Shown piece after piece: positions 53,706 to 61,957 of a DNA stretch of 62,111 nt. The notes under the pieces are model-generated. The model was not told the DNA's origin and did not search any database. It saw nothing but the letters and a program-made list of their open reading frames with translations. The stretch is from the NCBI GenBank assembly GCA_009783055.1, contig WRHW01000007.1:1-62111 (forward strand). The letters are read 5' to 3'. The position numbers and the translations under genes were made by a program. This DNA comes from Holophagaceae bacterium (GTDB taxonomy: Bacteria > Acidobacteriota > Holophagae > Holophagales > Holophagaceae). Each line of letters opens with the position of its first letter. Position 1 is the first letter of the stretch.

Positions 53706-54365
53706 ATGGATCAATCAGAAATCGATGCCATCATGGGCGGCGGTTCCGGAAAAGGCTCTGGCTCAAAAAAGCATAAGGGCGCACAACCCGCTCCAAAGCC
53801 TCCAGAAACTACGGCTCCAGCACCTGTTCCAGCCCCCACTCCGGTAGCAACTCCGCCTCCCGCCTCAGCAAAAAAAGACTCCGAGGTGTCTAGCTCCATC
53901 CCATCAGTTCGTGTTATTGGCGAGCTGGGTGCAGTTACCGCTGTGACAGAAAGAGAAACCAATAAGGTAATGGATAAACTTGATCAAATCAGCCAATTGC
54001 TTGATCAGCAGAGGATTTTGGTTACTGAAATGATGGGTAATGAAAGTATTCAGAATCCGACAATACAATCTTCTGTCCATCAAATTATGACTGCATGCAC
54101 TGAAATCCAGAACAAGGTTTATGAAGCTATGGATCTCATGCAATTCCAAGACATCTCGCGACAGAAACTGGAGCGCATTATGCATCACTTGCGCCAGATT
54201 CACGACTATATCCTTGATCTGCTTGGAACTGGGTTTCAATCGCAACCTGCGGCGAAAATTTCACTTAGCAACAGCATAGCAAGCACAGGCACATCACCTG
54301 ATGAAAACAAAACACATGCAGATTCTGTTGTTGATGAATTTCTTCGCGCTAACAAGAAGGGTTGA
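53706..54365 (+). CDS. CheZ-like phosphatase with FliM-like N-terminal peptide
   Basis: 219 residues. Residues 1-12 (MDQSEIDAIMGG) match the FliM/FliN-type CheY-P-binding peptide (SQAEIDALLNG in E. coli FliM). A Gly/Lys and Pro/Ala-rich linker (about 11-65) leads to a helical part with MQFQDISRQKLER (145-157). There Asp149 and Gln153 occupy the D-x-x-x-Q spacing of the catalytic pair of CheZ (Asp143/Gln147 in E. coli). The CheZ C-terminal CheY-binding helix is not seen; the FliM-type peptide may take its place. GAGGAG precedes ATG 53706. Phosphatase activity is inferred. Confidence 0.78.
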   Translation: MDQSEIDAIMGGGSGKGSGSKKHKGAQPAPKPPETTAPAPVPAPTPVATPPPASAKKDSEVSSSIPSVRVIGELGAVTAVTERETNKVMDKLDQISQLLDQQRILVTEMMGNESIQNPTIQSSVHQIMTACTEIQNKVYEAMDLMQFQDISRQKLERIMHHLRQIHDYILDLLGTGFQSQPAAKISLSNSIASTGTSPDENKTHADSVVDEFLRANKKG

Positions 54366-54368
54366 GTT

Positions 54369-55904
54369 ATGGCTTCCACAGCAACTGAGGAAAGGACTGC
54401 GCGGGACGTTGTGCCCTCTGGCCAGCTCGTGACATTTACGCTTGATGGCGTGGAGTTTGGGCTGGACATTGCAAAAGTACAGGAAATAACACAGCGATTT
54501 AATATCACTCCGGTTCCTGGTGCGCCAAGTTTCGTGGTGGGGGTTCTTAACCTTCGTGGACAGATAATTCCGGTAATTGATAGTCGCCGGAGATTCCACC
54601 TGACACCAACACAACCCACCCCCAAAAATCGTGTTATTGTTATCGACCTAGCCGGTCAGGCTACCGGGTTACAAGTCGATGCAGTCTCTGAAGTTGTAAA
54701 GCTGGACGATTTTTCATTAAGAGAAACTCCTCCTCTTGTAGCCGGAGTTCGTAGCGACTACCTAGCAGGGATGGTTCTAGCTGGCAGTAGGCTAATCACT
54801 TTGATTGATTTGGATAAAATTCTTGATAGCCAAGAATTTGGACAAAAAGAAGCTATCAACCAAGGTGCCGCCACAGCCTCTTCTTTTGGCTTGACCGACC
54901 ATAGCCTAGGTGACGATGAAGAAGATACTGATACCCTTACCTTTATTACATTTGGATTGGGGCACGAAAATTTTGGTCTGAATCTTGAATTTGTTGAAGA
55001 AATAGTCGAGTTGCCTCCAATAACCAAGGTCCCGGATGCGCCCGACTATGTCCTTGGGGTTATCTGCATTCGTGATAAAGTCCTTCCTCTTTTGGATTTA
55101 TTCCAAATGTTTGACGTAGAACCCAGTGAGCAGGAAGGCCATCACACTGAAGAGGACATGGTTATCTTGTTGACAATCGGTAACGCAAGGCTGGGAGTTG
55201 TTGTCAATGGCATACAAGAAATTATTAGAGTAAAGAATAAGGACATTCTCCCTGCTCCCCAGACGCTGAAAGAAACAGAGAGCGCAAGACTAGAAGGCGT
55301 GGTCATGCGGACAGACAGAATGGTCAGCATTTTGAGAGTCGTCGAAATTCTGAGCCACGAGGATCAACAAAAATTAGCAAATATTGGTCAGGAACTAGGT
55401 ATCCAAGCTCTGGACAATTTAGAATCTTCATCTTCATCAGAGGAAATATCCATCATCGCATTCCAACTTGGCCACGAGGTTTTTGGGCTAGAACTGCAGG
55501 AAGTGCGTGAAATTATTATGGTCGGTATGATTACTCCAGTGCCAAGGGCTCCTTCTTTTATCCAAGGGGTGCTTAATCTTCGTGGAGAAATCATTCCTGT
55601 AATTGATCTTAGGTCAAGATTTGGCTTGGAGTATCAGGAACCAACAGATCTGTCCCGGATCATCGTTACTCCAATTGGGGATGTTTTCACCGGACTGATA
55701 GTGGATGCTGTCACCGAAGTAAAGAATATAGACAAAAAGCTCTTAGAGCCTCCTCCTAGAGTGACATCTGTCGGGGCAAATGCGTATATAACCCAAGTTG
55801 CTCGCACAGACAGTGGGGTGATATTCCTCCTGTTGCTACGACAGCTTTTGACTGACTCGGAAAATAATCAACTCGGTACCTTCCAAGGTAAGAAAAAGGA
55901 CTGA
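54369..55904 (+). CDS. Scaffold with three tandem CheW domains
   Basis: 511 residues made of CheW domains at about 18-155, 188-330 and 358-498, joined by acidic, Ser-rich linkers (ATASSFGLTDHSLGDDEED; DNLESSSSSEE). Domains 1 and 3 keep the strand motif VLNLRG and then IIPVIDLR. Domain 2 has VICIRDKVLPLLDL instead, so it is the most diverged. CheW normally bridges CheA and a receptor. Three in one chain could cross-link several CheA or receptor molecules. ATG is three bases after the previous stop; cheA starts three bases after this one. Confidence 0.88.
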   Translation: MASTATEERTARDVVPSGQLVTFTLDGVEFGLDIAKVQEITQRFNITPVPGAPSFVVGVLNLRGQIIPVIDSRRRFHLTPTQPTPKNRVIVIDLAGQATGLQVDAVSEVVKLDDFSLRETPPLVAGVRSDYLAGMVLAGSRLITLIDLDKILDSQEFGQKEAINQGAATASSFGLTDHSLGDDEEDTDTLTFITFGLGHENFGLNLEFVEEIVELPPITKVPDAPDYVLGVICIRDKVLPLLDLFQMFDVEPSEQEGHHTEEDMVILLTIGNARLGVVVNGIQEIIRVKNKDILPAPQTLKETESARLEGVVMRTDRMVSILRVVEILSHEDQQKLANIGQELGIQALDNLESSSSSEEISIIAFQLGHEVFGLELQEVREIIMVGMITPVPRAPSFIQGVLNLRGEIIPVIDLRSRFGLEYQEPTDLSRIIVTPIGDVFTGLIVDAVTEVKNIDKKLLEPPPRVTSVGANAYITQVARTDSGVIFLLLLRQLLTDSENNQLGTFQGKKKD

Positions 55905-55907
55905 TTC

Positions 55908-58184
55908 ATGAGCGACTTCATCCATGACGATCCGAGCTTTTATGAAGATTTTCTTGTCGAAGCACAGGAACACTTCGAGCTGATTGAACAAAACTTTCTA
56001 ACACTAGAGAGCAATCCAGGTGACTTGGATATTCTCAACAGCATTTTCAGAAGCGTTCATACCATCAAGGGTGCTTCAGGTTTTTTGGGCCTTGATAATG
56101 TTCAGGGACTTGCCCACCACGGTGAAAATGTTCTGGATGATCTTCGCAAAGGCAGGATGGCAGTCGACCCAAATGTCATGGAAGTTCTGTTCGATACCGT
56201 AGACATCTTAAAGGTATTAGTAAATGATGTTGGCGTATCTTTAAGGCAACAAGGCGAACCAGCAAACCCGGATACATCTGACATCGTCAAACGTCTGGAA
56301 GCTCTACGCACAGATGGTGCTGTTCCAGAATCTGGAGGCACATCCACGGAAGCAAAAGTAGTGGCAAAAGCTTCCCCGATTGTTGTTTTCCCAGAATATT
56401 TATCCAACATCACCGAAGAGATGAAGTCAAAAATAACTATGGCCATTTCAGAGGGTAACAAAGTAATGTGTTTGAGAGCAAAATTGCTTCCCGCCATAGC
56501 CGGTACGCCATTCAACCCAACGACAATGTTTTCGATGGTAGACTTGGTCGGCGAGTCAGTTGCATCTGGCAAGTTGCCTATCCCAGAATCTGAAAGAGAA
56601 TCATGGCACACAGAGCAGTACGCCTTTGATTTGTTCATGGCCTTCAAGCTCCACGAATCTCTGGAAATGGTTCATAGATTATTTGGCGGGGTCAAGAACG
56701 CTACAATTCGCTACTTTATCTTCTCGGAAAACGGAAAAGCTGAAGAGTTGTTTGCTGAAGTTGCACCCACCGTTGAGCTTACTGCCGTAAAGGTTCCCGC
56801 ACCGCAAGCCGGCGGAGTTGCAAGCCAAGTTGCTACTCCCACTCCCACAGCCGACTCGGCAAATGCTCCCGCCAAGGCCGCCGACAAAGCTACGGCAGAC
56901 ACTATTCGAGTCAGTCAGGCAAAACTTGACAGCTTTATGAATATTGTTGGCGAGCTCATTATGAGTAAGACAATGGTAAATCATGTGGTTGAGCTATTTG
57001 AAGCTCAAAGCCATGGGGAGGCTATTAACGGCCTTGTAGCGGAGCTACGCAGGGCAAGCGTCACTTTGGATCAAGTATCCAAAGAAATTCAGGCATCAGT
57101 TTTAAGTATCCGCATGGTGCCAGTCAAAACAGTCTTTAGTAAATTCCCACGCATGTTGAGAGACCTTGCCAAAGCAAGTGGCAAAAAGATTGACTTGCAG
57201 ATGGTTGGAGAAGATACAGAAATAGACAAAAGCCTCATCGAAGAGCTTGGCGATCCGATGATCCACCTTATTCGAAATTCCGCAGACCATGGCATTGAAA
57301 ATCCAGATGTACGGAAAAATTCTGGCAAGACTGAAAATGGGACAGTTGTTTTGCGCGCACGCCACGAGGGAGATAGTGTTGTTGTAGAGATCGAAGATGA
57401 TGGAAAAGGAATTGACCCAGTAGTAATAAAAGAAAAAGCCGTTGAAAAAGGCATTATGACCCAAGAAAGAGCCGATCAACTTACCAATGATGAAGCTATA
57501 AACCTTATCTTTGCCCCAGGATTCAGCACGGCGGCTCAGATTACAGATATTTCAGGTCGTGGCGTTGGCATGGACGTTGTGCGGTCAAACGTCCGTCGCT
57601 TAAATGGCAGTGTCCAAGTGCAAAGCGTAGTTGGCAAAGGGTCTATTTTTACACTCAAACTTCCACTCACACTTGCGATCATTGATGCTCTTTTGATGAA
57701 GTCAAATGAACAAATATTTGCCCTGCCTGGCACGTCTGTTGAAGAAACACTATTAGTAACTAGGGAAGAACTTTCCTATCTGACTCGCAGAAAAGCTATT
57801 AACCTCCGAGGCGAAGTGCTTGGTATCTCACTTTTGAGCGAACTCCTTAACCTCAGCAAGCAACCAAGAGATGGTGAAGTAGAACTAGACAGTAACGGCG
57901 TGGCAGTACCTTTAGTTGAAGTATCTGATGAACACCAAGCAGATATACCGAAGGTTAATCCTCCATCAGGAATACCCGTAGTTGTCGTTTCCGCTGGGGG
58001 ACGCAGGATGGGACTTGTAGTGGATGCCTTTGTTAAAAGGCAGGAAATGGTCATCAAGCCTCTGGCTTCCTATCTGGCAAGTCTCCCTGGCATAAGCGGA
58101 GCAAGCATAATGGGTGATGGGGGCGTTGTTTTGATTCTCGATCCCGCCGAATTAATCACTCTTGCAGTTCAGGCCGCCTCATGA
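55908..58184 (+). CDS. cheA: Chemotaxis histidine kinase CheA
   Basis: 758 residues. The Hpt domain (1-115) has phospho-acceptor His51 in SVHTIKGASGFLG. A non-standard middle (about 155-290) follows, where P2 would stand; it lacks an obvious P2 sequence. Then come dimerisation helices (about 335-400), the ATPase core with N-box IRNSADHGIENP (Asn457), DDGKGID and ISGRGVGMDVV, and a CheW-like P5 domain (about 590-758). The start overlaps nothing; the stop overlaps the next ATG by four bases (ATGA). Confidence 0.93.
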   Translation: MSDFIHDDPSFYEDFLVEAQEHFELIEQNFLTLESNPGDLDILNSIFRSVHTIKGASGFLGLDNVQGLAHHGENVLDDLRKGRMAVDPNVMEVLFDTVDILKVLVNDVGVSLRQQGEPANPDTSDIVKRLEALRTDGAVPESGGTSTEAKVVAKASPIVVFPEYLSNITEEMKSKITMAISEGNKVMCLRAKLLPAIAGTPFNPTTMFSMVDLVGESVASGKLPIPESERESWHTEQYAFDLFMAFKLHESLEMVHRLFGGVKNATIRYFIFSENGKAEELFAEVAPTVELTAVKVPAPQAGGVASQVATPTPTADSANAPAKAADKATADTIRVSQAKLDSFMNIVGELIMSKTMVNHVVELFEAQSHGEAINGLVAELRRASVTLDQVSKEIQASVLSIRMVPVKTVFSKFPRMLRDLAKASGKKIDLQMVGEDTEIDKSLIEELGDPMIHLIRNSADHGIENPDVRKNSGKTENGTVVLRARHEGDSVVVEIEDDGKGIDPVVIKEKAVEKGIMTQERADQLTNDEAINLIFAPGFSTAAQITDISGRGVGMDVVRSNVRRLNGSVQVQSVVGKGSIFTLKLPLTLAIIDALLMKSNEQIFALPGTSVEETLLVTREELSYLTRRKAINLRGEVLGISLLSELLNLSKQPRDGEVELDSNGVAVPLVEVSDEHQADIPKVNPPSGIPVVVVSAGGRRMGLVVDAFVKRQEMVIKPLASYLASLPGISGASIMGDGGVVLILDPAELITLAVQAAS

Positions 58185-59119
58185 GTACTTCAGCCGAAAC
58201 ACCTAGGTTTGAACCTGGGAAAAAAAAGGACAATACGGTTGTTCAAGGTAGTCAATACATGTCCTTCGTGATTGATGGCCGTACTTATGCAATCCCCCTG
58301 TCCGATGTGGCAGAAATAACTCCTTTCGTAGAACTAAACCACATGCCCCACATGCCAACAGACGTAGTGGGGCTTCTGGATTTGCGCGGGGCAGTATTAC
58401 CCGTCATTAGCCTCAGAACAAGAATGGGACTTCCTGCAAAGGAAACCTACAAGGGCGACACTATATTATTGCTAGATACTCAACAAGGTGCTCGCATAGG
58501 CATCTTAGTGGATCAAGTAGAATCTGTCATTACCGCCCAAGAGGATCAACATGCCCAATTAAGTCCACTGCTGGAAGGCAAGAGTGGGAAATGGGTTAGA
58601 GCTATACTACTACTTGAGGGGAAAGTTGTCGTTGTACTAGAGCCAAACGCACTAGTAGATACAACCCAAATTGGACGAGAGGATAAGGAAAAATTTTCTG
58701 TCCAAGTAAATGACGTAGAGCTTCAACTGGACAAGGGTCTGAGCGACTTGATTGCTATGGCAAACTACAAAGAAGACGAAAAAATAATCCCCCAAATGAA
58801 ATCCGTTATTGGTCATAACGAATCAGAAATAACCAAGGTTTTAGAACAAGTTGAGGCCATGCTAACATCCACAGACAGCGCATTTAACGGGCTCACAAGT
58901 TTCAAACAAGAGGCGGCATCCCGTGGTATAAAGGTATTTGATCCTAGCCTAGCCAAGTTGGATACGATTACGCAGGAAATGCAAGACCATATTTTTGACG
59001 TTATTAATCAACTTCAGTTCCAGGACATTGTAAGACAAAAACTGGAAAGGGTTTTGCGCCATGTCCTTGGTATGCAGGGGGTAATATCCTCCGGGTTCCA
59101 CCATGGAACGTCCAGCTAG
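58181..59119 (+). CDS. CheW fused to a CheZ-like phosphatase domain
   Basis: 312 residues. A CheW domain (about 23-160: FVIDGRTYAIPLSDVAEI, LLDLRGAVLPVISL) joins a helical C-terminus (about 190-300) with QFQDIVRQKLERVL, placing Asp282 and Gln286 in the CheZ D-x-x-x-Q pattern. The helix differs from the QFQDISRQKLERI helix of the separate CheZ-like protein by only a few residues, so the two are paralogous. This would bring CheY-P dephosphorylation to the CheA-receptor array. Start overlaps the cheA stop (ATGA). This fusion is unfamiliar to me; its novelty is untested. Confidence 0.82.
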   Translation: MSTSAETPRFEPGKKKDNTVVQGSQYMSFVIDGRTYAIPLSDVAEITPFVELNHMPHMPTDVVGLLDLRGAVLPVISLRTRMGLPAKETYKGDTILLLDTQQGARIGILVDQVESVITAQEDQHAQLSPLLEGKSGKWVRAILLLEGKVVVVLEPNALVDTTQIGREDKEKFSVQVNDVELQLDKGLSDLIAMANYKEDEKIIPQMKSVIGHNESEITKVLEQVEAMLTSTDSAFNGLTSFKQEAASRGIKVFDPSLAKLDTITQEMQDHIFDVINQLQFQDIVRQKLERVLRHVLGMQGVISSGFHHGTSS

Positions 59120-59187
59120 TATTGTGCTACGTAAATCTAGCTTGCCCTCGTATAAATAATTCTGGTCGTAGGTTGCTTGCCGTACCA

Positions 59188-60279
59188 TCACTCAGCAATT
59201 ACTATCCTTATTTCCTTGACCAACCGCACATTTCTATCAACAAAAAAATCTGTGCTTTGAACGATTGTGTATAGGCCGGAACCATTGCCAAGGGGTTTGC
59301 CGTCCTTGCGGTCTACCAACAATACGCATTTTTCGTTTGAACCAGAAAAGACTTCCACTCCGGAAAAGGTTGACCGGTACCCATCTGCCGCAGCGACAAG
59401 TACATATATTTTTTTTGGATTTGCGCCAGCGGGTAGAATATGTTGAAGCAATCCCTTTAAGGCAACCCCTTCCCAGGTGCTTGTGCCTCGATACCCTTTT
59501 CCATGACCAATGCCAGCATCGGTCGTGCTTATCCTTGGCAATTTTTTATAATCATCAAGACTAAATTGGTGCACCTTTCCATCATGGCCAACAATTTCAG
59601 GCGATTCGATGATGGAATCCCTGCCACCGCCATAGCGTGTGTCAACGGTTTTGATGCCAACCTGGTTTATGCTTATTTCTGTCACCCCCTCAACGTAGCG
59701 TCCCCCAAACCTGTCTCTAGGAGCAATTAGTAGCCACCCCTTTGGGAAATATATCTTTGGTACATTTGCACTCTCATGGCAGGCATTACAGCTACTTAAA
59801 CTAGTTGCATTGACGGTTTTTCTTTTGTTGACATCCAGTAAGGTTATGGTCGGATCATTTTTGCCAGCATTCAGAGGTTCATGACGCGAAGGCAGTATCA
59901 TCCTCGTTGCCTCTACCAGCATTGGGCCTTCATCGCTGGCAAAGAATACCTCTCCATAAGAAAATAAAACACTGTCGCCGGATTTGCCTTTGGCAGTAAC
60001 AATCAGATCGAGTGGCCTATCAAAGCCATCGTCCTTTTTATTGACTTCAAATCGATCGATCACATCACGAAGAGCATAACCACGTACTTCCAACGAACCC
60101 AGATATTTGCCATGAGAGTCAGCAATTTTTACGAGCCTGTGATATTTATTTAGCCCCTTGAGAGCCTTTGAATCTACAGTACCGGCCTTCGATACCGATC
60201 CCACAACTACAGGAGCTTCCTGAGCATGGCATAGCACAGTAGAAATAATTAGGTAAAATGGGATAATTCTTTTGAACAT
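59188..60279 (-). CDS. Periplasmic molybdopterin-oxidoreductase-like protein with CxxCH
   Basis: 363 residues with a signal peptide (MFKRIIPFYLIISTVLCHAQ). It looks like two copies of a sulfite-oxidase-like (Mo-binding fold) segment: GSLEVRGYALRDVI... near 61 and STWEGVALKGLL... near 250, each followed by DGP/DGY and FSYGE/FSG strands. Between them lies one CNACHE motif (Cys164, Cys167, His168), a possible c-type heme site. The cofactor Cys of sulfite oxidases is not evident, so Mo binding is doubtful. It sits between the che operon and lpxB. Confidence 0.65.
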   Translation of the reverse strand: MFKRIIPFYLIISTVLCHAQEAPVVVGSVSKAGTVDSKALKGLNKYHRLVKIADSHGKYLGSLEVRGYALRDVIDRFEVNKKDDGFDRPLDLIVTAKGKSGDSVLFSYGEVFFASDEGPMLVEATRMILPSRHEPLNAGKNDPTITLLDVNKRKTVNATSLSSCNACHESANVPKIYFPKGWLLIAPRDRFGGRYVEGVTEISINQVGIKTVDTRYGGGRDSIIESPEIVGHDGKVHQFSLDDYKKLPRISTTDAGIGHGKGYRGTSTWEGVALKGLLQHILPAGANPKKIYVLVAAADGYRSTFSGVEVFSGSNEKCVLLVDRKDGKPLGNGSGLYTIVQSTDFFVDRNVRLVKEIRIVIAE

Positions 60280-60405
60280 AAATTCCTAACTTTATTTGCA
60301 TTCACAAAGTTCCTAATCACGTACAGTAGACAGTATAGCACCGATAGTATTTTGAATATATAACGATTTGTTAAACCATGTTCAAATGATTCCACATTGT
60401 TTGGG

Positions 60406-61536
60406 TCATAATTTTGAAGCCAGGTGCCGAGCAACTCTCTCTGCCGCTCCGGCTTCGCCTAGACGTTCCTTAAACATTGCAAGGTCTTGACGGATAACCA
60501 CTGAGTTTGCTGGTTCTAAGAGCCTCAAAAGCTCCTCGTGGAGACCAGCAGGAGAGACTTCCTCTTGCAATAGCTCGCGGGCTACCTGCCTACCGGCAAC
60601 TACGTTAGCAAGACCAAAATGATCGATTTTCACTAGTCTGCGTGCCATTGCAAGAGTAAACGGATTCATGCGGTATAGGATGGCAAATGGCGTACCCAGT
60701 ATCGCCGTCTCAAGGGTGGCCGTGCCAGAGCATACTAAGGCCGCATCTGCATAGGCTCTTGCTGAATAGCTGTTTCGTTCTTCTATAATGTGTATTGGCA
60801 AGTCGCCAATGGCCGCCTTGAGTATTGCAGGATCGAGCGTAGAGGCAACCGGGAGTACCCATTGGACAGGCTTTGCATCCGACTGATCCCAGTTCCTCAC
60901 CATCTCTAGCATGGCTGGCAAGAGGCGGGTTATTTCACTCATGCGACTGCCAGGGAGAAGGGCGACAATTGGTTTGTCATTGACAAGGCTGTAATCTCGA
61001 ATAAAGGAGTCCCTATCCAGATCGGGTTTTACTAGGTCAACTAGTGGGTGTCCCAGACAAATGGCCTCCACAGGATGGTCTTTGAATAACGGCGGTTCAA
61101 AGTCAAAGAGGCAATAGAGTATGTTTAGTATTGAGCCTAATTTTGGTATGCGGTTAGCCTTCCATGCCCACACTTGGGGACAGACATATTGGCACAATAG
61201 CATTGATGGCCGTCTTTTGCGGAGAGACTTCGCCAAACGAAGATTGAAGCTCTGATAATCAATCAATAGTGCTACGCTGGCATTTTCCTCTTCAGCTTGC
61301 TCCAATATCTGTTTTTCCAGTCGAAGAATCTTTGGTAAATGGCGCACTACCTCAAAAAAACCCACCACCCCCAAGTCAGATACATCAGCTAACTTTTTGT
61401 CTAAGAATTGAGACATCTTTTTGCCGCCCACACCGACTATACGCAAGTCTGGGCATAGCTCCTTCAGTACCGACAGTATCTCGGCACCATGTAAATCTCC
61501 ACTGGCTTCACCAGCCACTATCATTAGGGTTGTCAT
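60406..61536 (-). CDS. lpxB: Lipid-A-disaccharide synthase
   Basis: 376 residues, the usual LpxB length. N-terminal VAGEASGDLHGAEIL, LLIDYQSFNLRLAKSLR, YVCPQVWAWK, and the UDP-sugar region GTATLETAILGTPFAILYR are all diagnostic. It joins UDP-diacylglucosamine and lipid X in lipid A synthesis, and is the strongest sign of an LPS-bearing outer membrane. lpxA, lpxC, lpxD and lpxK are not in the window. Confidence 0.95.
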   Translation of the reverse strand: MTTLMIVAGEASGDLHGAEILSVLKELCPDLRIVGVGGKKMSQFLDKKLADVSDLGVVGFFEVVRHLPKILRLEKQILEQAEEENASVALLIDYQSFNLRLAKSLRKRRPSMLLCQYVCPQVWAWKANRIPKLGSILNILYCLFDFEPPLFKDHPVEAICLGHPLVDLVKPDLDRDSFIRDYSLVNDKPIVALLPGSRMSEITRLLPAMLEMVRNWDQSDAKPVQWVLPVASTLDPAILKAAIGDLPIHIIEERNSYSARAYADAALVCSGTATLETAILGTPFAILYRMNPFTLAMARRLVKIDHFGLANVVAGRQVARELLQEEVSPAGLHEELLRLLEPANSVVIRQDLAMFKERLGEAGAAERVARHLASKL

Positions 61537-61594
61537 AACTCCATTCTCACAAATATTTTCCCCTTTTTACATACAGTTTGGCTATAAAGAAATA

Positions 61595-61957
61595 ATGAGA
61601 CAAATTCCCAAAGCTCGTCAAAATGGATTTCGAGATTCCGTCCTAGAAATTGTTTCCATGATACCAAAAGGGAAACTAGCTTCATATGGACAAGTCGCAC
61701 TAATGGCAGGCTATCCCAGAGCCGCCAGGCAAGTGGGTTGGGTTTTGCATGGACTACCCAAAGGAAGTGTTATTCCTTGGCAACGTGTGGTAAATACAAA
61801 TGGCTACATCCCCAGTCATGGCCGGGAGTTCGATGCACTCAAGCAGATCGCTCTGCTACGAGCAGAAGGCATACAAGTGGATGATCTAGGAAGAATGGAT
61901 TTGGAGTTCTATAGATGGGATGGCAGAGTTAAGAAGGGTACCCGTATCATTGTTTAA
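61595..61957 (+). CDS. Alkyltransferase-like (ATL) DNA-repair protein
   Basis: 120 residues. The MGMT C-terminal fold is complete (YGQVALMAGYPRAARQVGWVL, a helix-turn-helix and Arg finger region). But the active motif IPWQRVVN has Trp62 where MGMT has the alkyl-accepting Cys (IPCHRVV). This is the mark of ATL proteins, which bind O6-alkylguanine without repairing it and hand it to nucleotide excision repair. Start 61595 is chosen over an upstream ATG (61421) that overlaps lpxB. Confidence 0.9.
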   Translation: MRQIPKARQNGFRDSVLEIVSMIPKGKLASYGQVALMAGYPRAARQVGWVLHGLPKGSVIPWQRVVNTNGYIPSHGREFDALKQIALLRAEGIQVDDLGRMDLEFYRWDGRVKKGTRIIV

